Assembly: GCF_000732925.1 (NCBI RefSeq)
Contig: NZ_CP008953.1
Coordinates: 1,178,001-1,242,000, forward strand
Length of the DNA stretch: 64,000 nucleotides
Source: Amycolatopsis japonica
GTDB taxonomy: Bacteria > Actinomycetota > Actinomycetes > Mycobacteriales > Pseudonocardiaceae
Direction: 5' to 3'
Shown here in pieces: positions 8,744-16,545 of this stretch. A program made the translations under genes and the position numbers. How positions within the stretch are numbered: position 1 is the first letter of the stretch; every line of letters starts with the position of its first letter. The notes below the pieces were generated by a model. That model searched no databases. It was not told the DNA's origin and saw only the letters and a program-made list of their open reading frames with translations.

Positions 8744-9049
8744 GTGAACGAAATAAGACATATGTTCAAAGGGAAGCCGACCAGTACGAAGACCGACTTC
8801 TCCCTGGACAACCACGAGCGGGTCCCGGTGTTCACCTCGTACTACGAGACCGGGGCGGGCACGTCGTTCGACTACTGGTACATCGACTTCACCGACGGCG
8901 AAGACACCTACACGGTGCCGAGCAACTTCTACTGCTCCCTCACCAAGTTCGACGAAGGCATGAACGTCGAACTGAGCTTCGACCTGGAGCTCTTCTACGT
9001 GAACCCGCCGCAGTCCAGTAGTTGTCGTAAGACGCTCGACAAGTCGTGA
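8744..9049 (+). CDS. Small unknown protein, member A of a tandem pair
   Basis: About 101 residues from a GTG at 8744; an ATG at 8762 and a GTG at 8624 are alternatives in the same frame. It is paralogous to the next gene: both contain a V-x5-RH N-terminal segment, an ERVxVF strand, a D/SxWYI/VEF core (YWYIDFTDGE here), an NFYC/NFHC motif, and a C-terminal SxSC. Alternating hydrophobic residues suggest a small beta-sandwich with two cysteines. No signal peptide is visible. The following gene starts 49 bp downstream. I do not recognise the family. Confidence 0.6.
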   Translation: MNEIRHMFKGKPTSTKTDFSLDNHERVPVFTSYYETGAGTSFDYWYIDFTDGEDTYTVPSNFYCSLTKFDEGMNVELSFDLELFYVNPPQSSSCRKTLDKS

Positions 9050-9098
9050 CTCCGGGCACTGCCCGACTTGCCTGGCGAATCACACCGATCGCGAAGTC

Positions 9099-9407
9099 GT
9101 GGTCGACGTCGTGCGACATTCCTGCTCCGGCAGGCACGTGGCGGAGCGAACGGGCTTCGTGCTGCGCGCGGGCGAGCGGGTCCACGTTTTCGGCGCCCGA
9201 TTCGACGACGACACCGAACCTGGCCGCGACCATTGGTACGTCGAGTTCACCTGCGAGGGCAGAGCATATCGGCCGCGCGACAATTTCCATTGCGACTTGT
9301 CCGTCGAGGACGACGGAACAGCTGTCGAACTCGCATTCACCTGGGATCGGTTCAGTGCGAGTCACGTGAGCGTCAGCTGCGATACGAAAATTCGCGAGCG
9401 ACGCTGA
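9099..9407 (+). CDS. Small unknown protein, member B of a tandem pair
   Basis: 102 residues from GTG. It aligns end to end with member A: ERVHVF, DHWYVEFTCEG, NFHCDLS, VELAFTWDRF and VSVSCDTK match ERVPVF, DYWYIDFTDGE, NFYCSLT, VELSFDLELF and SSSCRKTL. The similarity appears to continue about six codons upstream of the GTG (HTDREV against YTGKTI), where no start codon exists in frame before a stop. The gene may therefore have lost its original N terminus when the pair arose by duplication. It is followed after 24 bp by the secreted protein gene, so the three genes are probably cotranscribed. Confidence 0.6.
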   Translation: MVDVVRHSCSGRHVAERTGFVLRAGERVHVFGARFDDDTEPGRDHWYVEFTCEGRAYRPRDNFHCDLSVEDDGTAVELAFTWDRFSASHVSVSCDTKIRERR

Positions 9408-9431
9408 TGAGTCGACGACCAAGGGAAAATC

Positions 9432-9950
9432 ATGAAGAACCTTTTCACGTCCACTTCGCGCGCCGCCGGGACACTGGCGGTCATCGTGCTGGTCGCGGCC
9501 GGGATCGCGCCCGCGGCCGAAGCGTCCGTGTTCTCGACTTCGCCCGGTACGATCGCAGCCGGACCGGACGAAGTCGAGAACAGACCGTCGCCGGTCTCGG
9601 CGAGAGGCCCCGGGGACGCGGTGATCACCTGCACACCCAAGGTGCATCACCCGCACCATTCCACCCACCGGCCCGGCAGGGTCAACGTCGTCGTCGAAGT
9701 CCGCTGCACGGCGCAGGTGGCGAGGATCAGGATCCGGGCACGGCTGTACCGCGACCGGACCAGGGTGTCCGTTTCCGACGAGCGGAACGTGCACAACACC
9801 TGGGGAGCGCAGAACAACGCGGCCACGGACTGCAGGGACGGTAAATACAAGGGCTGGATGCGCTTCATCGTCGACTTCCCGGTCCGCTTCAGGCCGGATT
9901 CCGGCGAAAGCAGCGGCATGGGCAGGTTGGTGCGGATCGTCTGCCCGTGA
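9432..9950 (+). CDS. Secreted cysteine-containing protein of unknown function
   Basis: 172 residues with a clear signal peptide (residues 1-32: basic start, long Ala/Val core, AEA cleavage) and an AAGGGAAA ribosome site. The mature part has four cysteines (ITCTPK, VRCTAQ, TDCRDG, VRIVCP), as expected for two disulfides, and the segment NNAATDCRDGKYKGWM, which recurs in small exported actinomycete proteins with an immunoglobulin-like fold (from memory, not verified). It is third in a tight row with the two small paralogues, and 174 bp upstream of the EACC1 gene. A link among them is inference. Confidence 0.65.
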   Translation: MKNLFTSTSRAAGTLAVIVLVAAGIAPAAEASVFSTSPGTIAAGPDEVENRPSPVSARGPGDAVITCTPKVHHPHHSTHRPGRVNVVVEVRCTAQVARIRIRARLYRDRTRVSVSDERNVHNTWGAQNNAATDCRDGKYKGWMRFIVDFPVRFRPDSGESSGMGRLVRIVCP

Positions 9951-10124
9951 TCACCGGAGCCGGGGAACCCTCAGCCGGTGGCGGTACCTGGAGCCGCCCG
10001 CGGTCGTTCGAAACTGGACACTGATGCCGGCGAGCCGATTCACTCCACCGAACCGGGCACACCTTAGCCAGGACGCGCTACCCTCCGGAGTTGGCTGAAG
10101 ACGCACTGCGTTGGGAGTTCGACG

Positions 10125-10490
10125 ATGGAGCAGGCAGCGGAGATCACGATTCTCGACGGAGTTCGCCTCGACGCCGAACGGCGGTTCCTCCACGACTGGT
10201 TCCGGACTGCTCCCGGGTTTCGCGGCGCAGTACGCACACCGGCGCCGCCTCCGGAGTCCGGAAAGCTCGGTGGTGTCTCCGACGTGCTGGTCGTGGTTTT
10301 CGGGGCCGGTGGAACCGCTACGTTGTTGGTCAAGCACATGGCGGATTGGCTTGTCGCTCGTCGTCCCAAGGTGCACATCAAGGTCACCGGTCCCGACGGC
10401 CGGACTGTCGAGGTCGAAACAGAAAACCTGACCGGAGATCAGCTCAGCGACGTGGTGTCGAAGGTCGTGCACCCCGAAGACAAGGCATGA
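10125..10490 (+). CDS. EACC1-type effector-associated constant component
   Basis: 121 residues. The pattern fits the family called effector-associated constant component 1 (EACC1): an N-terminal strand EITILDG, FLHDWFRTAPGFRGAVR, a GKLGGVSDVLVVVFGAGGTATLLVKHM hinge, WLVARRPKVHIKVTGPDGRTVEVE, and a C-terminal helix LTGDQLSDVV. This family was described by comparative genomics as the constant partner of variable effectors such as caspase-like or trypsin-like proteases in predicted bacterial conflict systems. Its stop overlaps the start of the caspase gene (ATGA), which implies coupled translation and probable complex formation. Its biochemical role is unknown. No signal peptide is present. Confidence 0.8.
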   Translation: MEQAAEITILDGVRLDAERRFLHDWFRTAPGFRGAVRTPAPPPESGKLGGVSDVLVVVFGAGGTATLLVKHMADWLVARRPKVHIKVTGPDGRTVEVETENLTGDQLSDVVSKVVHPEDKA

Positions 10491-11980
10491 ACGTCCCACA
10501 TTCCGCCACCTCCTCGGCGGTCCTGGTCGGGAGCAGCCGCTTCGCCGACCATGAACTGCTCAACGTCCCATCGATCCGCACCAACGTCCACGACCTCGCC
10601 TTCGAGCTCTCGCTCGAAGGGCACGGTTTCCTGGCTCCGAGCAGGATCACGTCGCTGATCGACAAGGAATTGGCCGAGGTCGGAGGCGCCGTGCGGCAGG
10701 CCTGTGCCACGGCGACCGATCTCCTCGTCGTGTACTACGCGGGCCACGGCCACCTCGATCACGCCGGCGAACTGTACTTGAGCCTGCCGGGGACTTCTCC
10801 GGATCTCCTGGCATGGACGGCCATTCCGTGTGCGGCATTGCTCGCGGAGATCGACGCTTCGCCCGCACGGCAGCGGATCCTGATTCTGGACTGCTGCTAC
10901 GCGGGCCGCGCGGCGCTCGGAGGGGAACCTCAGGAAGGCCTCATCCAGCAACTGCCCGAGCCGGAACGGACCTTTGTGCTCGCCGCGACACCAGCCCACA
11001 CCCGCGCTGATGCACCCGTCGGTGCCAGGTACACCGCCTTCACCGGCGAGCTGATCGAGCTACTACGTCACGGCGCACCCGGAGGCCCCGGCCTCCTCGA
11101 CGCGGAGTACGTCTGTAGTCAGTTGCAGACCCGGCTCACCCGTCGTGGACTGCCGGCGCCCTGTCGCAAGGCGACCGGTGGCATCCGGCCGGTCCTGATC
11201 GGGCGGAACCCCGCCGCCGGCACCTTCGCGCCGGAAGAACCCGCGCCCCGCGTCGACGGCCAGGGGGAGGCCGGCGCCCCTGTGCTGCCGGCGCGGTCAG
11301 AGCGGCTGTCCTGGGTTCCTGATCCCGCGGGAGATGTGGTCCGGCGGCTGGACTCGATCGTGGAACAGGCACATGCAGCAGATGGGATGGGTGGCGCCGG
11401 CCGCCCTGAACGCGCGGCAGCGCTCCTCGAGGAGCTGATCGCCGATGCTGCCCTGCTCGTCGGCCAGGATGACCGTCACGTTGTTCTGTTGAAAATCAAG
11501 CGGGCCGGCTGGCTGAGGCGAGCCGGCGCGATAGCCGAGTGTCTCGAGGTGTGTGAAGACGTCCTGTCCGGATACGACGAGCTGGATCTCGACAACCAGT
11601 GGACCCGGGCCGTGGTCATCGACTACGCCCACGTCCTCGGTGAGACCGGGGACTTCACCAAGGCGAACGAGTACGTCGACCTGGTCACAGCCGAGACCGA
11701 TGGGCTCGTCGACGACTACGACCTCGAGCCGGTCGTTGAACTTCGCTTGGCGCGCATCGAGTGGGAACGCCGAGGTGGAGACCTGGCGCGGGCGGCCCGG
11801 CTTGCCGCCGACCTGCTGGGGTACCTGAGAGCCCGCAAAGGATTCTCCGGCAATCTGACCTGGCAGGCCGAGAAGGTCTACACGAAGCTGATCAAGAAGA
11901 TCGGCCTGCGCCCCGGCCTGAGATTCCGGCTGCGTGCCGCGCGCACCACGGCAGGCACCATCCTCAAGGACAACTGGTGA
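10487..11980 (+). CDS. Caspase-family protease with C-terminal TPR-like repeats
   Basis: 497 residues. Residues 1-245 form a caspase/metacaspase-like C14 domain with the catalytic dyad visible as His87 in YYAGHGH and Cys137 in ILDCCYAG. Residues 245-285 are a Pro/Ala-rich linker. Residues 290-497 are helical and TPR-like (paired helices such as AAALLEELIADAALLV, IAECLEVCEDVLSGYDEL, DFTKANEYVDLVTAE, DLARAARLAADLL). The ATG at 10487 lies inside the stop of the EACC1 gene. The likely role is an effector that cleaves cell proteins when triggered, with the TPR part sensing or binding a partner. No STAND or AAA NTPase gene is nearby. Confidence 0.85.
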   Translation: MNVPHSATSSAVLVGSSRFADHELLNVPSIRTNVHDLAFELSLEGHGFLAPSRITSLIDKELAEVGGAVRQACATATDLLVVYYAGHGHLDHAGELYLSLPGTSPDLLAWTAIPCAALLAEIDASPARQRILILDCCYAGRAALGGEPQEGLIQQLPEPERTFVLAATPAHTRADAPVGARYTAFTGELIELLRHGAPGGPGLLDAEYVCSQLQTRLTRRGLPAPCRKATGGIRPVLIGRNPAAGTFAPEEPAPRVDGQGEAGAPVLPARSERLSWVPDPAGDVVRRLDSIVEQAHAADGMGGAGRPERAAALLEELIADAALLVGQDDRHVVLLKIKRAGWLRRAGAIAECLEVCEDVLSGYDELDLDNQWTRAVVIDYAHVLGETGDFTKANEYVDLVTAETDGLVDDYDLEPVVELRLARIEWERRGGDLARAARLAADLLGYLRARKGFSGNLTWQAEKVYTKLIKKIGLRPGLRFRLRAARTTAGTILKDNW

Positions 11981-12163
11981 CCTGCTCTGCTCAACTTTGG
12001 GCGCTGGCACGTATTCAGAGGCGTAGCGAGGATTTGACTGGACTGCATCGCGCCATTACGTCTCGTCGTTGCTGAGCACTGTGGCGAGCCCTCGAACCGG
12101 CATTACGCGCACGATGATGGCCCGGGTTCCGTAGTGGTGTTTCGTCGGCGACGGAGTAGTGGT

Positions 12164-12200
12164 GACCGTGGCGCCGGGCTGAGGGCTCGGCACCACGGTC
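12164..12200 (-). terminator. Hairpin after the SH3-like gene
   Basis: Arms GACCGTGGCGCCG (12164-12176) and CGGCACCACGGTC (12188-12200) pair with one mismatch, 5 bp past the stop of the minus-strand SH3-like gene. It may also serve the caspase gene, which ends at 11980 on the other strand. Confidence 0.55.
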
Positions 12201-12205
12201 TCAGC

Positions 12206-12595
12206 TCAGCACTTCTTCGTCGAGCCACCGTTGCTGAGGTACTTGTCGGAGAACCAGCCTTCGCGCTGTGTGCCCGCGACACGTCCCCAAGTCCAGGTGC
12301 TCACGCCGCCGACCGACTCGCCTGAAGTCCAGCAGTGGTAGTAGATCAGCGTGTTGCTGCCAGCTTGTCCCAGTGGCTCGCAGGAGGTGTGCGGCCCGGT
12401 CCGGTAGCGCAGAACCGTTGTCGTCCGGCCCGAGCCGCTGTCCTTGTTCGAATGCGCGTGACTGCAGTCCATGATCTGAACAGGTCCGGCGTGCGTTCCC
12501 GCGGGTGCGGCCGTGGCTGTCCCGCCGACGCTGACCAGCGTCGCCGCGACCACGGCAGGCAGTGTGAGCAAGGCGCGGGTTAACGATTTTCTCAT
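12206..12595 (-). CDS. Secreted bacterial SH3-like protein
   Basis: About 129 residues from the second of two adjacent ATGs; the first, at 12598, adds one Met, and a GAGGGAGA site precedes both. A signal peptide ends near ATAAPA (residue 31). The mature protein has four cysteines and an SH3b-like pattern: TTTVLRYRTGPHTSC, LIYYHCWTSGE, TWTWGRVAGTQREGWFSDKYL. Such domains bind cell-wall peptides or act as small exported modulators. It is divergent from the winged-helix regulator at 12803, with 207 bp between the starts. Confidence 0.75.
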   Translation of the reverse strand: MRKSLTRALLTLPAVVAATLVSVGGTATAAPAGTHAGPVQIMDCSHAHSNKDSGSGRTTTVLRYRTGPHTSCEPLGQAGSNTLIYYHCWTSGESVGGVSTWTWGRVAGTQREGWFSDKYLSNGGSTKKC

Positions 12596-12802
12596 CATTC
12601 TCCCTCTCGATCGGTCTTTTCCGATGTGAATGCGTCGCCGTGAAGACGCAATGGAAATTATTCGACGGCCCCAGTTGAGGAGTAACCTATCTCGGGAACT
12701 CGATCCAGTAGATCGCATGACCAGTTTCTGGCACTCTCGACTGCGCTGCCATGTGTTCAACCACAACTGAAACGTGCGGCTCAGTCGCATCTGGGGGATG
12801 AC

Positions 12803-13804
12803 GTGCTGAAGGTGTTTTTTACTGCAGAAGACTTGCTTAAGGTCACCGTGGCGGACACACCCGCTCCGCTGATGGAACTTGTCCTCGCGCTGATGACGCT
12901 GCAGCGCCGCGACAATCGCTACGTCTTCGGTGGCTGGCGAAGACGGACGGCACGCGGTCTGCCCGTGCAGGCCGAGCCGCTACTGCAGTTGTTGTCTCCT
13001 ACCGGTATCGGACCCCTGTTCCTCGACCCGCCGAGTGCCGGGCTGGAGGATGGCTTGTCTCAGGTTCTCGCTACCGACCGAGCGGTCGTCGAGGCGGAAT
13101 TGCGACGGATCTGCGCGGTCGACCGGCCGCGGACCGCCTGGATCCGGCAGCTTGCCGCACAGGATCGCCACGCTTGGCGCATCCTCGAGCACGCCATCAC
13201 GGAGGCGCACAGACACATCTTGGCCGTGGAGTGGCCACGGCTCCAGGTCGCCTTCCACGCTGAAGCGGCCTGGCGCGCGCATTTCCTTGCCCGGCATGGG
13301 CTTGAGCGCACCTTCACAAGCCTGTCCGTCGGGTTGCGATGGCGCGAGATGAGCCTGGAGATCAATGCGCCCGGCACTGACAGGGAAGTGACGTTGCGCG
13401 GCGAAGGCGTGGTGCTCCTGCCGTCACTGTTCTGGACTGGCCGGGTTCTCGTGGCGCCACAGCCTGCCGGACCGGCGTTAATCGTCTACCCGGCCCTCAC
13501 ACCGCTTCCCTTGCACGATGCCGACACGGTCGGCGATCCTCTCGCGGCACTGCTGGGCGGCACACGAGCGGACACCTTGCGTGCTCTGACGAAGCCGCAC
13601 ACCACGACCGAACTTGCGCGCACCCTGAATGTCTCCGTCCCCGCGGCCTCGATGCAAGCCAGAACCCTGCGCGACGCCCGGCTGATCACCACCCATCGCG
13701 ACGGCAAAGCCGTCCTGCATTGGTGCACGCCACTCGGCGTCGGTTTGATCGCAGCTCCAACAACCGAGCCCATGAATCACCGCGGCGTTGTCGCGGGTGG
13801 ATAA
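12803..13804 (+). CDS. ArsR-type winged-helix transcriptional regulator
   Basis: 333 residues from a GTG preceded by GGGGGA; the nearby ATG at 12798 is in another frame and stops at once. The N-terminal 240 residues form a large sensor-like domain. The C terminus holds a winged helix: ALLGGTRADTLRALTKPHTTTELARTLNVSVPAASMQARTLRD, then the wing ARLITTHRDGKAVLHW. Long proteins of this layout are common in actinomycetes as ArsR-family regulators. It may control the divergent SH3-like gene, which is inference from position. The ligand is unknown. About 250 bp without a gene follow before the next operon. Confidence 0.8.
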   Translation: MLKVFFTAEDLLKVTVADTPAPLMELVLALMTLQRRDNRYVFGGWRRRTARGLPVQAEPLLQLLSPTGIGPLFLDPPSAGLEDGLSQVLATDRAVVEAELRRICAVDRPRTAWIRQLAAQDRHAWRILEHAITEAHRHILAVEWPRLQVAFHAEAAWRAHFLARHGLERTFTSLSVGLRWREMSLEINAPGTDREVTLRGEGVVLLPSLFWTGRVLVAPQPAGPALIVYPALTPLPLHDADTVGDPLAALLGGTRADTLRALTKPHTTTELARTLNVSVPAASMQARTLRDARLITTHRDGKAVLHWCTPLGVGLIAAPTTEPMNHRGVVAGG

Positions 13805-14053
13805 CGCAACCGGTCGGTGTGCGGAAACGCTGCACGGCGCCGCGCTGTGGCCCGGTCAGAGGTCCGGAAGCCCTCGACGAGGGCCGCTGGTCGAGGTGAC
13901 TGGGCCCGTGCGGCGAATGACGAGACACAGGATCGAGGTTCGACTACGCTGGCCACTCGGCCGATTACGCTCGTGTAGTAATCGCGGGCGTCGCGGTCAG
14001 GCCGTGGGGGCGGCTGTAAGGAGTATGTCGGGCGACGGGGAGGGCGAGCCGGC

Positions 14054-14527
14054 GTGTCATTGAATGTGGCCAAGCTGCGGCAGCAGGCTGGTGAGCTTGA
14101 TGCTGAGCTGGAGCAGGCCCGGTTTACCGGGCGATCGGCTGACGGTATCGCGTCGGCGGTGGTGACCGGCCGGGGCGAACTGGTGGATCTGACGATCGCG
14201 GATCATGTGATCCGGAGTACGCATCCACAGCGGCTGGGGCCCGCGGTGCTGGAGGCGGTGTCGGCGGCCCGGCGGGCGGCCGCCGAGGTCGGTGTCGCCA
14301 AGGTCCGGGCGGTGGTGGACAAGGACCAGGAGTGGATGCCCGAACCCGCCTCTAATCCTGTGGCACCTCAGAGGAACAACGTCACGACGTCATCTGCTCC
14401 CCGTGCCGCGGCGGCGGCCGTGCCACGTGGAGCGCGTCCCGATACCGGGGAGGTCGAGGAGGAGAGTTTCGATCAGCTCGACTTCCTGGACGCTGATCCC
14501 GAAGACGAGGGGCGGGACCGCTGGTGA
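14054..14527 (+). CDS. YbaB/EbfC-family protein with acidic tail
   Basis: 157 residues. Residues 1-95 match the YbaB/EbfC nucleoid-associated fold: helix LRQQAGELDAELEQA, strands SAVVTGRGELVDLTIADHV, then helix LGPAVLEAVSAARRAAAEVG. A Pro/Ala linker and an acidic tail (VEEESFDQLDFLDADPEDEG) follow. YbaB-like proteins with such tails are common beside type VII (ESX-like) secretion substrates in actinomycetes, where the role is unclear. First gene of a five-gene operon. The GTG start has a GGGGAGGG ribosome site. Its GTGA overlaps the next start. Confidence 0.8.
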   Translation: MSLNVAKLRQQAGELDAELEQARFTGRSADGIASAVVTGRGELVDLTIADHVIRSTHPQRLGPAVLEAVSAARRAAAEVGVAKVRAVVDKDQEWMPEPASNPVAPQRNNVTTSSAPRAAAAAVPRGARPDTGEVEEESFDQLDFLDADPEDEGRDRW

Positions 14528-14835
14528 GCTACCAGGACGAGCTGTATCACCTGGCGCGAGAAATCGACGCGACGGTGGCCGCGGTCGAGCAGGCCGCGAC
14601 GAGCGCGGCGCGGGATCGCGTCACGTGGACGTTGCCGGGGGATCTGGGGTCGGTGACGGTGACCGCGGGCGGTGAGCTGGTCGATGTGTCGGTGGACGTG
14701 GCCGCGATGAAGGACTACAGCGCGCCGAGCCTGTCGCGTCAGCTGCTGCTGGGAATCCAGCGGGCGGAGGAGACCGCGGCCCAACGGTACGAGACGGCCA
14801 TCGCTGCAGTTCGGGATGAGGAGCGGCTGGTATGA
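14524..14835 (+). CDS. Second YbaB-like small protein
   Basis: 103 residues. The shape is the same as its neighbour (N-terminal helix DELYHLAREIDATVAAVEQAA, strands VTWTLPGDLGSVTVTAGGELVDVSVD, C-terminal helix LSRQLLLGIQRAEETAAQRYETA), so the two may form a heterodimer. It starts with GTG inside the stop of the upstream gene (4-bp overlap) and ends in an ATGA overlap with the next gene. Probably cytosolic. Function unknown. Confidence 0.75.
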   Translation: MSYQDELYHLAREIDATVAAVEQAATSAARDRVTWTLPGDLGSVTVTAGGELVDVSVDVAAMKDYSAPSLSRQLLLGIQRAEETAAQRYETAIAAVRDEERLV

Positions 14836-15215
14836 GCTTTCCCGATCCGTTCGACCCCGGCCCCGGCCAGGGCTATCACGTCTATCCCGAGAAGTTGCGA
14901 GCCGCGGCCGACACAATTGCTGAGGCAGCGGACCTGCTGCAGAACTTCGCGATCGTGGACCTGGCGAACGTCGCGCTCGGCCCCTACGACTTGGGTTTGC
15001 CGGGAACGGCGACGAACCTGATGCCCGGGCTCAACGGCCTGGGGACGGTGGACCGGTACAACGCGGCCATCGACACGATTCAACGGATCACGGCCGAGAA
15101 TTCGGCCCAGCTCGCCGTGCTGAGCGCGGCGTTGGGCAAGGCCGCGAACCACTATGAACAGCTGGATCAGGAAGCGTACGACCGGATGAAGAAGCTGGAG
15201 GGTGAGATCAAATGA
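14832..15215 (+). CDS. Type VII secretion target-like (WXG100-related) protein
   Basis: 127 residues with two long helices separated by a Gly/Pro/Leu-rich middle: helix 1 YPEKLRAAADTIAEAADLLQNF and helix 2 YNAAIDTIQRITAENSAQLAVLSAALGKAANHYEQLDQEAYDRMKKLEGE. This helical hairpin with a YxxxD/E-type end (YDRMKKLE) is characteristic of ESX-1-secreted and related actinobacterial proteins. It is likely exported or partnered with the next protein. The start overlaps the upstream stop by 4 bp and the end overlaps the next gene by 4 bp. Confidence 0.7.
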   Translation: MSFPDPFDPGPGQGYHVYPEKLRAAADTIAEAADLLQNFAIVDLANVALGPYDLGLPGTATNLMPGLNGLGTVDRYNAAIDTIQRITAENSAQLAVLSAALGKAANHYEQLDQEAYDRMKKLEGEIK

Positions 15216-15943
15216 CCACCTCCGACCCGGGCCAGGCCGCCGCGGAACTCGCCACCATGACCTATCCGGAGGCCGCGGACGCGAAGATCCGGGAGTACGC
15301 GGACCTGATCGGCGCGCACGGGATCATCGGGCTGCTCGACAAGCTCCGCGTGTTCGTCGCCGGCAACTTGGAAAAGACGCTGGATCTCGCGGGTGTGTTC
15401 GCCAGGCAGAGCAAGTTGAAGGACGCCGCCGAGAAGGTCAATGACGCTAAGCTGTCGCTCAATGCCGCGTGGCATGGTGACGCGTTCGACCAGTACTCCA
15501 TGTATTCCGGGATGGCCGTCGACAGCCTGAACAAGGGCCAAGCCTCCGTCACGAGCCTGACCAAAACGGTGAGCACGGTCGCGATCACGGTGATCGACAC
15601 GTACAAGAACCTGTTGCTCGCGCTCGGGAACTGTGCGGCGAACCTCGCGCAGCTGAGCGGGAAGTTCGCGATCGTTCTCGGGTCGTTGGTCGTCCCGCCA
15701 CTGGCGGTGTTGTCGGCCAAGGACTTCGTGGACGCGATCAACTCGGCGTTCGAGAAGTTCTGGCGTGACTGCAACACCCTCCTCGCCGGCATGATCACCA
15801 ACATCGGGGCGCTGGTCGGGAGCGGTCTCGAGCTGACGGCCATCGAGACTACCTTCCCCAAGATCCCGGATGTCGGCACGAGTGCCGAGGTGGTCGGGGA
15901 ACCCCGTCGCTGGCGGATCAAACCGGGAGCCGATCCTTCGTGA
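15212..15943 (+). CDS. WXG-like secreted or membrane-active effector candidate
   Basis: 243 residues. The N-terminal half is helical and contains a W-x-G turn (LNAAWHGDAFDQY) as in WXG100 proteins. Residues about 115-180 include hydrophobic stretches (VSTVAITVIDTYKNLLLAL; FAIVLGSLVVPPLAVL) that could insert in a membrane. The tail is polar and proline-containing. It lies between a type VII target-like gene and a lipoprotein gene, each overlapping by 4 bp, which suggests an exported complex. No ESX ATPase or membrane gene is in the window, so secretion would use machinery elsewhere. Confidence 0.65.
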   Translation: MTTSDPGQAAAELATMTYPEAADAKIREYADLIGAHGIIGLLDKLRVFVAGNLEKTLDLAGVFARQSKLKDAAEKVNDAKLSLNAAWHGDAFDQYSMYSGMAVDSLNKGQASVTSLTKTVSTVAITVIDTYKNLLLALGNCAANLAQLSGKFAIVLGSLVVPPLAVLSAKDFVDAINSAFEKFWRDCNTLLAGMITNIGALVGSGLELTAIETTFPKIPDVGTSAEVVGEPRRWRIKPGADPS

Positions 15944-16545
15944 AACCACGTCTCGCCCGAGGACTCGCCCTGCTGATGGCCGGTGGCCTGGCGGTGCTGG
16001 CCGGCTGCGGAACGAGCCCGCCACCGACACCGCCGGAACCGTCGGTGTCGGTCCCGCCGATCCCCGCACAGCTGAACGGCGCCAAGTTCAAGGCAGATCC
16101 GTGCACGGCGATCACCGTGGAACAGCTGCAGAGCATCGGCTTCAGTGACAACGGCACCCAGCAGCGCGGCAGGGACGGGGAATGCTTCGTCGCGTTCGGC
16201 AAATCGGTCGAGGTGACCGCATCGTGGCATCCGGTGCTGGAGGACAGCAACAACATCGGCGCGCTGTACCGCGATCACGCGAGTGGCCGCCATAACCCGA
16301 AAAACTGGGAAGAAGTCACGATCAACGGTTACCCCGCGGTGATCACGGACATCGAGGAGAACGTCCTGACCAAGCAGGACGAGGGACCGCTGGCGTGCAG
16401 GCTGGCTCTCGGGGTCGATGACACCACACTCGTGTACGTCGGCGCCAACACACGCGGTCGTGAGGAAGCCGGCCCCTGGAAGAACGATCCCTGCGGCGCG
16501 GCCAAGAAGATCTCCGAGTTCGTCCTCGACAACCTCCGCAGCTAG
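15940..16545 (+). CDS. DUF3558 family lipoprotein
   Basis: 201 residues. Residues 1-23 are a lipoprotein signal peptide ending in the lipobox LAGC, followed by a Pro-rich linker (GTSPPPTPPEPSVSVPP). The mature domain fits DUF3558: an early DPCTAITVEQLQSIGF motif, a central ECFVAF and a late DPCGAAKKISEFVLDNL. The protein should be anchored to the outer face of the cytoplasmic membrane. It is last in the five-gene overlapping operon (GTGA overlap). DUF3558 lipoproteins often neighbour WXG100-like genes in Pseudonocardiales; their role is not established. Confidence 0.85.
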   Translation: MKPRLARGLALLMAGGLAVLAGCGTSPPPTPPEPSVSVPPIPAQLNGAKFKADPCTAITVEQLQSIGFSDNGTQQRGRDGECFVAFGKSVEVTASWHPVLEDSNNIGALYRDHASGRHNPKNWEEVTINGYPAVITDIEENVLTKQDEGPLACRLALGVDDTTLVYVGANTRGREEAGPWKNDPCGAAKKISEFVLDNLRS

